Shown here one piece after another: positions 52,393-59,877 of a stretch of 64,000 nt of DNA. The notes beneath the pieces are model-generated. The model was not told where the DNA came from, did not search any database, and saw only the letters and a program-made list of their open reading frames with translations. The DNA is from Phycisphaerae bacterium (lineage in GTDB: Bacteria > Planctomycetota > Phycisphaerae > JAJVII01), in contig JAJVII010000042.1 of NCBI GenBank assembly GCA_022072085.1, positions 62,001 through 126,000 on the forward strand. Reading direction: 5' to 3'. Made by a program: the position numbers and the translations under genes. The stretch's first letter is position 1. Each line of letters opens with the position of its first letter.

Positions 52393-53964
52393 ATGAATAT
52401 CACAACCGTCAGACAGGCCGCCCTGCTGGTCCTATCCGCTGGCCTTGTCGGACTTTACGCGCCAGCGCGGGCGGACCTGGGCCCCGCCACTCAGCCCGCG
52501 TCGGCCGACCCGCCGCCCGCCACCCAGCCGGCTGACGGGGGGCTGCTGCTGGATCGCTACCCCCTGCTGGTCGAGGGCTTGCAGCACGGGCCGGCCGACG
52601 ACCGCGTACGGGCGATCAGAGCCCTGGCGGACCTGGGCGATGTCCGGGCAGCCGGTCCGCTGGCCGACCTGCTGCCCGGGCGATACGAGTCGGCCGCCCG
52701 GCTGCGTGTGGTGGACCCGGTGGCGCGGGCGGCGGGCAAACCGGCCGACCCCGAGGCGCCGGCGTTCGAGATGGACGCGGCCCGCAGGTATCACATCGCC
52801 CGCCTGACGAGCGAGGCGTTCCTGGCTGAGGTGCTGGGCAACGAGCGGGCCGCCGGTTGGAGCTGGGTGCGACGCAGCGGCCCAGCCGACAAGCCGACGG
52901 ACCTGCTCGGCCGACTGAAGGCGTCGCTGGCGGCGGCTGAATCGTCCGAGCAGCCGACGGACATCGACGTGCGGGTGGCCGGTCCGGACGCGGCGTCGGC
53001 CAGGGACATGGCGTTCCTGCTGTTATCGATCTACGTGCGCGACAGCCGCGTGCGGCTGGCCCAGCGGCAGGAGCGTACGCAGCTCGACGCGGCGCTGGCC
53101 CAGTCGGATGCGAGTTGCAGGCGGGCGCTGGATCAGATTGAGGCGTTCAGCAAGCAGAACGACGTGGCCGGCGCGAAGGCACGCTACGAGGAGGCGGCCA
53201 GGAAGGCCCAGCCGCTGCTGGCGCGGCGGGACCAGATCAAACAGACGCTGGCCAAGCTCGAGAAGGAAATCGACTCAGCCAAGCAGGAGCGCGACCGCAT
53301 CGCCAACGACCAGCGCACCGAGTGGCTGTATGCGCAGACGGTCAGGGAATACAACGACCTGCGGACCCATCCGACCGACCCGCGATCCGAATGGCAGCAG
53401 CAGGTGGCGCGCAAGGCGCTGGCGGTGCAGCAGCTGGCCAACCAGGTCGCAGTCGAGCGCGACCAGGTGGACCGCCGCGACGACGCGCTGAGCAGGCTCT
53501 ACGAACGCCGCAACCGCCTGACCGACGACCTGAACGACGCCGAGTCCCAGGTCGCCGCGGTCATGGGCGACACGGAGCAGGTCTATCTGAAACTGGCAGG
53601 GCAACTCCGCGACCTCGTGGCTTCGGCTCAAACCGAGCAGAAGAAGCTGGAGCAGTTGCGAGCCCAGTCGGCCAGGCTGCCCGGCCGCGGCGAACTGATC
53701 GACGCGACCAGCGAGGTGGCTGTCGTGGTCCAGCCCCGCGACGGCCAGCCGATCTCCGAGCCGCTCGCGGTCCGCCGGGCGGCTGTGGTTGCGCTGGGCC
53801 GACTGGCCGACAAGTCAGCCATCGACCCGCTGATCGCCCTCCTCGCCGACCCGGATGAAGCCCTCCGCCAGGATGCCGCGGAAGCACTTAAGCGCATAAC
53901 CAGACAGGACTTCGGAACGGATCAGGACAAGTGGAAAGCCTGGCGGGCCCCCGCGGAACATTGA
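52393..53964 (+). CDS. Exported HEAT-repeat / coiled-coil protein
   Basis: The 523-residue protein has a signal peptide (about 1-27, ALLVLSAGLVGLYAPARA), a linker with two ATQPA/TTQP-like motifs, an N-terminal HEAT-like pair (RVRAIRALADLGDVRAAGPL), a long Gln/Arg/Glu-rich coiled coil (about 230-430) and a second HEAT unit near the end (AVRRAAVVALGRLADKSAIDPLIALLADPDEALRQDAAEAL). It is a likely envelope scaffold. No enzyme motif is present. ATG at 52393 has GGAGG rather far upstream. The gene is divergent from the PWW-motif triplet. Confidence 0.72.
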   Translation: MNITTVRQAALLVLSAGLVGLYAPARADLGPATQPASADPPPATQPADGGLLLDRYPLLVEGLQHGPADDRVRAIRALADLGDVRAAGPLADLLPGRYESAARLRVVDPVARAAGKPADPEAPAFEMDAARRYHIARLTSEAFLAEVLGNERAAGWSWVRRSGPADKPTDLLGRLKASLAAAESSEQPTDIDVRVAGPDAASARDMAFLLLSIYVRDSRVRLAQRQERTQLDAALAQSDASCRRALDQIEAFSKQNDVAGAKARYEEAARKAQPLLARRDQIKQTLAKLEKEIDSAKQERDRIANDQRTEWLYAQTVREYNDLRTHPTDPRSEWQQQVARKALAVQQLANQVAVERDQVDRRDDALSRLYERRNRLTDDLNDAESQVAAVMGDTEQVYLKLAGQLRDLVASAQTEQKKLEQLRAQSARLPGRGELIDATSEVAVVVQPRDGQPISEPLAVRRAAVVALGRLADKSAIDPLIALLADPDEALRQDAAEALKRITRQDFGTDQDKWKAWRAPAEH

Positions 53965-54090
53965 CCGGGGTTCGCGCGACATCCGCCGCCGCCCGCGCGA
54001 CATCGCCCCCGCCTCGCCGACCGCGACCTTGCAGCCTGGCCCGCGGGCGCCAAACGCGGTGGCGTCTGCTCAACTCCCCTGCCCTCGGGC

Positions 54091-54119
54091 TTGCCGCGAC
54101 TTGCGGCGGCCGCTAGATT
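54091..54119 (+). promoter_or_regulatory. Promoter of the first YetA/PL26-like gene
   Basis: TTGCCG and TAGATT separated by 17 bases, 35 bases before the start codon at 54154, with AGGAGG between. Confidence 0.5.
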
Positions 54120-54153
54120 GGACGCCGTTACTTCCCACTCCAGGAGGCGTCCC

Positions 54154-56583
54154 ATGCGATCGAAGCTCGTTCGTTCAACGCTCCGGCTGCTGGCTGTCGC
54201 TCTGGCGATCGGGTTGGCGGGCCCGGCGGCGCAGGCCCAACTCAACGTGCCGCTCACCGTCACCGAGCACTACGGCGAGACCCGCACCAGCCAGCCGGTC
54301 ACCTCCGGCGTGCCGCTGCCGGAAGGCGCATTCAAGGACGTGGACAAGCTCCGGCTCCTCGACGCCGACGGCAACGAAGTCCCCTGCCAATTCGCGCCCA
54401 CCGTCCGCTGGTTCCGCGACCGCTCAGTCCGCTGGGTGCTGCTCGACTTCCAGGCCTCGCAGCCGGCGTTCACCCTGCGGCAGTTCTCCCTCCGCGACGA
54501 CGGGCCGGCCAAGCCGATCGAGAACCCCATCGTCGTCGAGGACCAGGCCGACCGCATCGTCGTCACGACCGGCCCGCTCCGGTTCGCGGTCCGCAAGAAG
54601 AACTTCAACCTCGTCGATGAGGCCTGGCTGGACGACAGCGGCGGCGGCGCTTTCGACGACGCCCACCGCATCGTCTCGCCCAGCAAGAGCGAGGGGGCCA
54701 TGCTCTGGTCCAACTCCCCCAACCTGCCGGCCTACCGGCTCTACTCGTCGGCCAATGACCCCGACTGCCAGGTCGCCGTCGAGGAGGCCGGCCCGATGCG
54801 CGTGGTCATCAAGGCCGTCGGGCGGCACCTGCCCGACAAGCCGGCCGACGCCAGCGACAAGCTGCTCGACTACGTCATCCGCATCCACGCCTACCGCGGA
54901 CAGAGCTACCTGCGCGTCGTCTACGCCGCCGAGTGCAAGCAGGGCCCCAGCGTCAACAACTTCACGGCCGTGGACCGCTGGAACGTCGCGGTCAACGCCG
55001 ACCTGGGCAAGCCGGACGAGCTGACGTACCGCTTCGGCAACAGCGGCTCGGACGTGACCGGAACCTTCGGCGGGCAGGACCGCGCCTGGTTGCTCTGCGA
55101 GTCGGCGGACCGCTGGGAGGTCGGCGGGGCGGCCTACCACCACGCCACCGAAGGCGTGCTCGAGGGGCAGGCGATGAGCATCCGGCCGCTGCGGCTGGGA
55201 TACGTGGACCTCTCCGGACCGCAGCGCGGGGTGATGGTCTCGGTCCGCTGGTTCTGGCAGAACAACCCGAAGGGGCTGTTCGTGCATCCCAACGGGTCGA
55301 TCGAAGCCGGCCTGTGGCCGTCGCTGGTCCGCAAGACCGCAACCGTCACCGGCTTCACCAGCGACCGGCAGGCCCACTTCTTCCCGGGCATGAGCAAGAC
55401 GCACGACCTGCTGGTCTACTTCCACTCGCCGGCGGGCGCCAAGCGGCTGGCTGAGCTGCACGCCTTCTGCCAGCAGCCGCTGTTCGCCGCCTGCCGCCCG
55501 GCGTGGTACTGCCAGCAGACGCGGGCGTTTGGACGCGTGGCGTCTGCCGACGCAAACCTCTACCCCGAAAGCATCCAGCCGCTGGAGGCCAACTACGACA
55601 TCTTCTTCGAGCTCAACCGCCGGGCGATCGACAAGTACCGCGACTTCAACCGCGGGCTGAACGCCTACGGCATCTTCAACTTCGGCGACTCGATCAACCA
55701 CGTCAACGACAACCGCCGCGACAAGAACGGCGAGCGGCCGGACCCGACCGACATCCACTGGGACAACGAGTACTACGGATTCCCGCACGCGATGCTGATC
55801 CAGTTCGCCCGCACGGGCAACCTGGACATGCTGGAGATGGCCGAGCAGGCCTCGACGCATCTCCAGGACACCGACATCCTCTGCTGGCACCCGGACCCGC
55901 GGTTCGCCGGGGCCCCGCGCTACAGCGCGGGCCTGGACCACGTGCGCATCTACGGTAACGGCGATCCGATCTACACCTCCAACACCTACAACCACTACAA
56001 GAACCAGAGCCTGTTCGAGCGATTCTGGCTGGAGGGCGACCGCCGGGCCCTGGAGATGGGGCTGCTGTCGGCCGGCTTCGCCAGGACGCACACGACCGAC
56101 GCGATCAGCCAGAGCCGCAGCATCGGCCACGGGATCATCGGCCTGCTCAGCGCCTATGAGACGACGCTGGACTCCAGCTATCTGGCGGCGGCTGAGAAGA
56201 TCGTCAACAAGACCCGCGGGTTCCGCAAGTCCTCCAGCGGCGCCTGGATCGACGGCATCGCCCTGGAGGGCCATCGCGCGTGGTACGAAATCACCGGCGA
56301 CGCCAAGGCGATCGAAACCGTCATCGGCGGCGTCGACGCGGCGCTCGCGAAGAACGACCTGGCCGGCGCAATTCTCCAGGCCGTCGCCTTCGCCTACGGA
56401 CAGACCGGCGACAAGAAGTACCTCGACGCGACGATCAAGGGCCTGGCCCGCAACGCCCGCGGCGTGCAGAACCACATCATCGGGTTCGGCAACAGTTTCC
56501 GCAGCACCGGCTACACCTGGTGGTATCTCAGCAAGGACCTGCCGCGCAAGGAAGACGTACCCGTGCTGGACTGGAAGAAGTAA
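54154..56583 (+). CDS. Exo-rhamnogalacturonan lyase-like (YetA/PcRGLX, PL26-type) exported protein
   Basis: The 809-residue protein has a signal peptide (AVALAIGLAGPAAQA). The N-terminal RIFT-barrel region reads TSGVPLPEGAFKDVDKLRLL and RWFRDRSVRWVLLDFQ, a close match to the YetA/PcRGLX pattern. A long alpha/alpha catalytic-type part follows, with AWYCQQTRAFGRVASADANL and NFGDSINHVNDNRRD. These proteins cleave rhamnogalacturonan or related pectin chains. AGGAGG precedes the ATG. It lies with an SDR, a PAS protein and a YesU-like gene. Confidence 0.85.
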   Translation: MRSKLVRSTLRLLAVALAIGLAGPAAQAQLNVPLTVTEHYGETRTSQPVTSGVPLPEGAFKDVDKLRLLDADGNEVPCQFAPTVRWFRDRSVRWVLLDFQASQPAFTLRQFSLRDDGPAKPIENPIVVEDQADRIVVTTGPLRFAVRKKNFNLVDEAWLDDSGGGAFDDAHRIVSPSKSEGAMLWSNSPNLPAYRLYSSANDPDCQVAVEEAGPMRVVIKAVGRHLPDKPADASDKLLDYVIRIHAYRGQSYLRVVYAAECKQGPSVNNFTAVDRWNVAVNADLGKPDELTYRFGNSGSDVTGTFGGQDRAWLLCESADRWEVGGAAYHHATEGVLEGQAMSIRPLRLGYVDLSGPQRGVMVSVRWFWQNNPKGLFVHPNGSIEAGLWPSLVRKTATVTGFTSDRQAHFFPGMSKTHDLLVYFHSPAGAKRLAELHAFCQQPLFAACRPAWYCQQTRAFGRVASADANLYPESIQPLEANYDIFFELNRRAIDKYRDFNRGLNAYGIFNFGDSINHVNDNRRDKNGERPDPTDIHWDNEYYGFPHAMLIQFARTGNLDMLEMAEQASTHLQDTDILCWHPDPRFAGAPRYSAGLDHVRIYGNGDPIYTSNTYNHYKNQSLFERFWLEGDRRALEMGLLSAGFARTHTTDAISQSRSIGHGIIGLLSAYETTLDSSYLAAAEKIVNKTRGFRKSSSGAWIDGIALEGHRAWYEITGDAKAIETVIGGVDAALAKNDLAGAILQAVAFAYGQTGDKKYLDATIKGLARNARGVQNHIIGFGNSFRSTGYTWWYLSKDLPRKEDVPVLDWKK

Positions 56584-56622
56584 GGGCGTCCAAACGGACG
56601 TGACGTTGACCCGGAGAGTCTC

Positions 56623-57414
56623 ATGCCAACCCATGCGTTCGACCTGACCGGCAAGGTGGCGATGGTCACCGGCGCCAGCCGCGGGCTGGGGCAATACATG
56701 TCGCTGGCGCTGGCCCGCGCGGGCGCCGACGTGGTCGTCACCAGCCGCGACCCCGCCCGGCTGGGCGAGACCGTCGGCCTGCTCGCCGCGGTCGGCCGAA
56801 AGGCTTACCCCGTCGCCCTGGACGTTCGCGACTGCGCCAGCATCACGCGCGGCGTTGCCGACGCCCTGGCCGCCGCCGGGCGCATCGACATCCTGGTCAA
56901 TAACGCCGGCTGCAACGTCCGCAAGGCGGCCGTCGACGTGACCGAGGCCGACTGGGACCTGGTGGTGGACACGAACCTGAAGGGGCAGTTCTTCACCGCC
57001 CAGGCCGTCGCCCGCGACATGATCCCCCGGCGGTGGGGGCGCATCGTCAACATCGGCTCGGTCTGCTGCGTCGCCGGCTATGCGGGCATGGCCCCCTACT
57101 GCGCCAGCCGCGGCGGCAACAAGCAGCTCACCGCGAGCCTCGCGGACGACTGGGGCCCGTTCGGGATCACCGTCAACTGCCTGGCGCCCGGATGGTTCAA
57201 GACCGCCCAGACCGCGGTGCTCTACCAGGACCCGGCGTGGGTGGAGTACCTGACCGACAAGATTCCGCTGAAGCGTCCCGGCCAGCCGGCCGACCTCGAC
57301 GGCATGGTCGTCTTCCTGGCGTCGGACGCCAGCGAGTACGTGACCGGCCAGACGCTCTTCGTCGACGGCGGGATCACCGTCGGCTCGACGCGTGCGATGG
57401 CGAAGAAACGATGA
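56623..57414 (+). CDS. SDR-family oxidoreductase with altered active site
   Basis: The 263-residue short-chain dehydrogenase has the NAD(P) motif TGASRGLG, NNAG, catalytic N118 and S146, and Y159 in PYCASRGGN. The catalytic YxxxK is YCASR, with Arg163 in place of the conserved Lys. The rest resembles KduD/gluconate 5-dehydrogenase (SVCCVAGYAGMAPYC, APGWFKT, DASEYVTGQTLFVDGG). The neighbouring pectin genes suggest a keto-sugar step, but activity is uncertain with Arg at that site. It starts 39 bases after the PL26-like gene. Confidence 0.85.
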   Translation: MPTHAFDLTGKVAMVTGASRGLGQYMSLALARAGADVVVTSRDPARLGETVGLLAAVGRKAYPVALDVRDCASITRGVADALAAAGRIDILVNNAGCNVRKAAVDVTEADWDLVVDTNLKGQFFTAQAVARDMIPRRWGRIVNIGSVCCVAGYAGMAPYCASRGGNKQLTASLADDWGPFGITVNCLAPGWFKTAQTAVLYQDPAWVEYLTDKIPLKRPGQPADLDGMVVFLASDASEYVTGQTLFVDGGITVGSTRAMAKKR

Positions 57415-57445
57415 ACGCCTGACCGCTCTTGAAGGGGGCATGTTG

Positions 57446-58009
57446 ATGGAAGAGATCGACAGCAGCACGACCTGGTGGCGGATCGACGCGCGGGACCGCA
57501 TCGTCGCGACCGACGACGCGTTCAAGCGGTTCGCGGTCGAGAACGGCACGCCGGACCTGGCCGCCGACCTGGTCGGCCAAAGTCTCTGGGAACACCTGGC
57601 CGGCATCGAGGTCCGCCACCTCTACGAACTGCTGCTTGAGAGCCTGCGCGCCGGCGGCCGCGCGGTGACATACGACTATCGCTGCGACAGCCCGACGCTG
57701 CGGCGTTACCTCCAGTTGACCGCCCAGGCCAGGCCCAACGGCGACGTGGACTTCCGCTCGACGACGCTGGAAATCGAACCACGCGACGTCCAGCCGCTGC
57801 TGGACGCACATCGCTCGGCTGCCCCGGGGCTGATCCGGATGTGCTCGTGGTGCAAGCGGCTGGCCACCCCCAGCCGATGGATCGAGGTCGAGCGAGCCGT
57901 CGCGGAGTTGGGCCTGTTCGAGGCCGACCCGCTGCCGGGAATCACGCACGCGGTCTGCCCCGACTGCGAGAGGCGGTTCATGGACGCGATCGGCGGATCG
58001 AGTCGGTGA
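57446..58009 (+). CDS. PAS-like sensor protein with C-terminal zinc cluster
   Basis: The 187-residue protein has a PAS-like domain (about 8-115: WWRIDARDRIVATDDAFKRFA ... VGQSLWEHL) and a C-terminal metal site, MCSWCKR (about 130) with AVCPDCERRF (about 172), like the WCK...HGICPDC motif found in many bacterial PAS sensors. No output domain is visible. It may bind a ligand or partner and report to a kinase elsewhere. Start: ATG at 57446 with AAGGGG upstream at the right distance; the ATG at 57440 is too close to that site. Confidence 0.7.
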   Translation: MEEIDSSTTWWRIDARDRIVATDDAFKRFAVENGTPDLAADLVGQSLWEHLAGIEVRHLYELLLESLRAGGRAVTYDYRCDSPTLRRYLQLTAQARPNGDVDFRSTTLEIEPRDVQPLLDAHRSAAPGLIRMCSWCKRLATPSRWIEVERAVAELGLFEADPLPGITHAVCPDCERRFMDAIGGSSR

Positions 58010-58018
58010 GCTGCGCGG

Positions 58019-58723
58019 TCAGGCCTTGTCCCGCCAGACTTCCTCGTTCGCGTCGATGCGGTAGACGCGGAAGCCGGACACGTCGGCCATCACGTCGCTG
58101 CCGATCAGCCGAAAGCCGAACTTGCCCGTGTCGGGGATCGGATAGCGGCGGGTGTCGCGGTCGAAGAAGCTGTGCGAGAACTTCCCGTCCACCCAGAGCT
58201 GCACATGGCCGCCGTCCTTCACCACGCGGATGCGATACGCCCTGCCGATCTCGGTGCAGTGATCGACGCCCTGGCTCATCAGCAGCATGCCGGGGTTGCG
58301 TCGGCCGTTGGAGGTGTCGGTGTGTCGGCCGGCGTCGTCGAATCGACTGAAGGAGATGTGGTAGCTCTGGAGCCCCCCGGCGGCGGCGTAGTAGTCGCTC
58401 ATCACGCCGGTCCGCGGCGGCAGGCGGTCGCGGTCCGCGATCAGGTCCTGGCCGTCGAGCCCGCGGATCGCGATGTAGTTGATGACCAGCCCGCCGTGCG
58501 AGCGGACGACCAGGTCGTACTCGACGGCGATCCGGTCGGGCAGCGTCGGCCGGAAAAAGGCCATGCAGCCGGGCCCGCCCTGCCGGCTGCCCAGGCAGTG
58601 CAGCCGCATCTGGCCGGGCACGGGGCCGGGCCCGATCTCGCCGACGCCCTCGTGGTGCCAGTTCACGAAATCCGCGAAGTCGTCGGCGTGAAGCAACTCG
58701 CGGCTCTCATACTCGGTCGGCAT
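58019..58723 (-). CDS. YesU-like DUF1961 family protein
   Basis: The 234-residue protein has the DUF1961 pattern: SYHISFSRFDDAGRHTDTSNGRRNPGMLLMSQGVD and FSHSFFDRDTRRYP, in a concanavalin-like jelly-roll expected to bind sugars. In Bacillus subtilis YesU lies in the rhamnogalacturonan operon with YetA. Here it lies in reverse orientation between the two YetA-like genes, so it probably acts on the same glycan. It may be cytoplasmic; no signal peptide. Start: ATG at 58723, with AGGGAGACGAC upstream. Confidence 0.82.
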   Translation of the reverse strand: MPTEYESRELLHADDFADFVNWHHEGVGEIGPGPVPGQMRLHCLGSRQGGPGCMAFFRPTLPDRIAVEYDLVVRSHGGLVINYIAIRGLDGQDLIADRDRLPPRTGVMSDYYAAAGGLQSYHISFSRFDDAGRHTDTSNGRRNPGMLLMSQGVDHCTEIGRAYRIRVVKDGGHVQLWVDGKFSHSFFDRDTRRYPIPDTGKFGFRLIGSDVMADVSGFRVYRIDANEEVWRDKA

Positions 58724-58837
58724 GTCGTCTCCCTCAGGCGGCCCGGGTCGGCTGATGGCCGCCCTGTCGCTGCATGATCGGCCGCCGGCGGGCCCGCGGC
58801 AAGCGCAAACCTGTCGGCGGCGCATCGTCCGCGCCGA

Positions 58838-58866
58838 TTGACAGCGCCGCCAGCCGGGCCTACACT
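58838..58866 (+). promoter_or_regulatory. Sigma-70 promoter of the membrane protein / hinT pair
   Basis: TTGACA and TACACT separated by exactly 17 bases, a consensus match. A start near 58873 leaves a leader of about 70 bases. Confidence 0.8.
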
Positions 58867-58945
58867 CGCACCCGTCGAGCCGGTCACCTTTGAGAGGGCC
58901 CGCGCGTGCGCGGCTGGCCTCGCCGGGCGGGGCAAGGAGTCACCG

Positions 58946-59485
58946 ATGAGATTCGAGGTCCGCGGGCCGCTGGCACAGCTCGTCCGCACCGCCGCCTACG
59001 TCGCGGTGGCGATGGCGTTCTTTCACCTGTCGCGCGTGGTCGAGAAGAGCGATCTGTGGTATCCGGGCCTCAGCTACGTCATCGTCTGGTTCTGCGGCAT
59101 GATGAGCCTGTCGGTCCTGCTGATCGGGGCGATGTGCCTGCTGGCCGGACGGCCGGCCCACCGGCTGCCCTGGTGGTTCATCGCCGTCGTCTGGGTCGTG
59201 ACGGGAGGCCTGCTGCTGTTCGGGCTGATTGCCAACGACTACAACCAGGTGCAGGTCTACGAGAAGCAGATGGGCAAGTTCATCTACGACCTGTTCGTCA
59301 AGATTCACTGGGACAACGACATCGCCAAGGACATGCGGGCGCCGCTGGAGTGGTTCGGGTTCCTCGTGGTGTTCGGGGTGCTGCTGATCGGGGCCCGGCT
59401 GAGCGGCCTGCGCCGCCCGTCGGAGGAGGAGCAGGACGACCGCGAGCGGCGGGAGCAGGCCCGCGGTGCGAAGGAGACGCCATGA
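58946..59485 (+). CDS. Three- or four-helix membrane protein
   Basis: The 179-residue protein has about four hydrophobic segments (12-32, 42-66, 75-97, 135-150) and a charged C-terminus (EEEQDDRERREQARGAKE). The family is not recognised. It overlaps the HIT gene by ATGA (59482-59485), so the two are coupled. AAGGAG precedes the ATG. Confidence 0.75.
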   Translation: MRFEVRGPLAQLVRTAAYVAVAMAFFHLSRVVEKSDLWYPGLSYVIVWFCGMMSLSVLLIGAMCLLAGRPAHRLPWWFIAVVWVVTGGLLLFGLIANDYNQVQVYEKQMGKFIYDLFVKIHWDNDIAKDMRAPLEWFGFLVVFGVLLIGARLSGLRRPSEEEQDDRERREQARGAKETP

Positions 59486-59829
59486 GCGACGACTGCCTGT
59501 TCTGCAAGATCATCGCCGGCAAGATTCCCGGCAGGAAGGTGTACGAGGACGACGCCGTTTACGCGTTCGAGGACATCAACCCGCAGGCGCCGACGCACGT
59601 GCTGATCGTCCCCAGGCGGCATGTCGCAACGATCAACGACCTCGGCGACGGCGACGCGGAGTTGGCCGGTCGCCTGGTGCTGGTAGCCCGCCGCATCGCC
59701 GCCGGCCGCGGACTGGCCGAGTCAGGCTATCGGCTGGTCTACAATTGCCAGGCCGGCGCGGGCCAGACCGTCTTCCACGTTCACCTGCACCTGCTGGGCG
59801 GGCGGAATTTCACCTGGCCGCCGGGCTGA
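59482..59829 (+). CDS. HIT-family protein (HinT-like)
   Basis: The 115-residue histidine-triad protein has CLFCKIIAGKIPGRKVYEDD at the N-terminus and HVHLHLLGGRNF with the triad His residues at the C-terminus. It hydrolyses nucleoside phosphoramidates and related adducts. The size and motif fit HinT. It is coupled by ATGA to a membrane protein gene. Confidence 0.95.
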   Translation: MSDDCLFCKIIAGKIPGRKVYEDDAVYAFEDINPQAPTHVLIVPRRHVATINDLGDGDAELAGRLVLVARRIAAGRGLAESGYRLVYNCQAGAGQTVFHVHLHLLGGRNFTWPPG

Positions 59830-59877
59830 GGCGGCATCGGCAGCGTCGATTCAGACAGACTTTTCGAGAAAGCTCAC

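Noticed and set aside
54424-57606. 1060-codon minus-strand open frame opposite the first YetA-like and SDR genes
   Set aside because: Antisense shadow with Val/Gly/Arg bias. The plus-strand genes carry clear family signatures.
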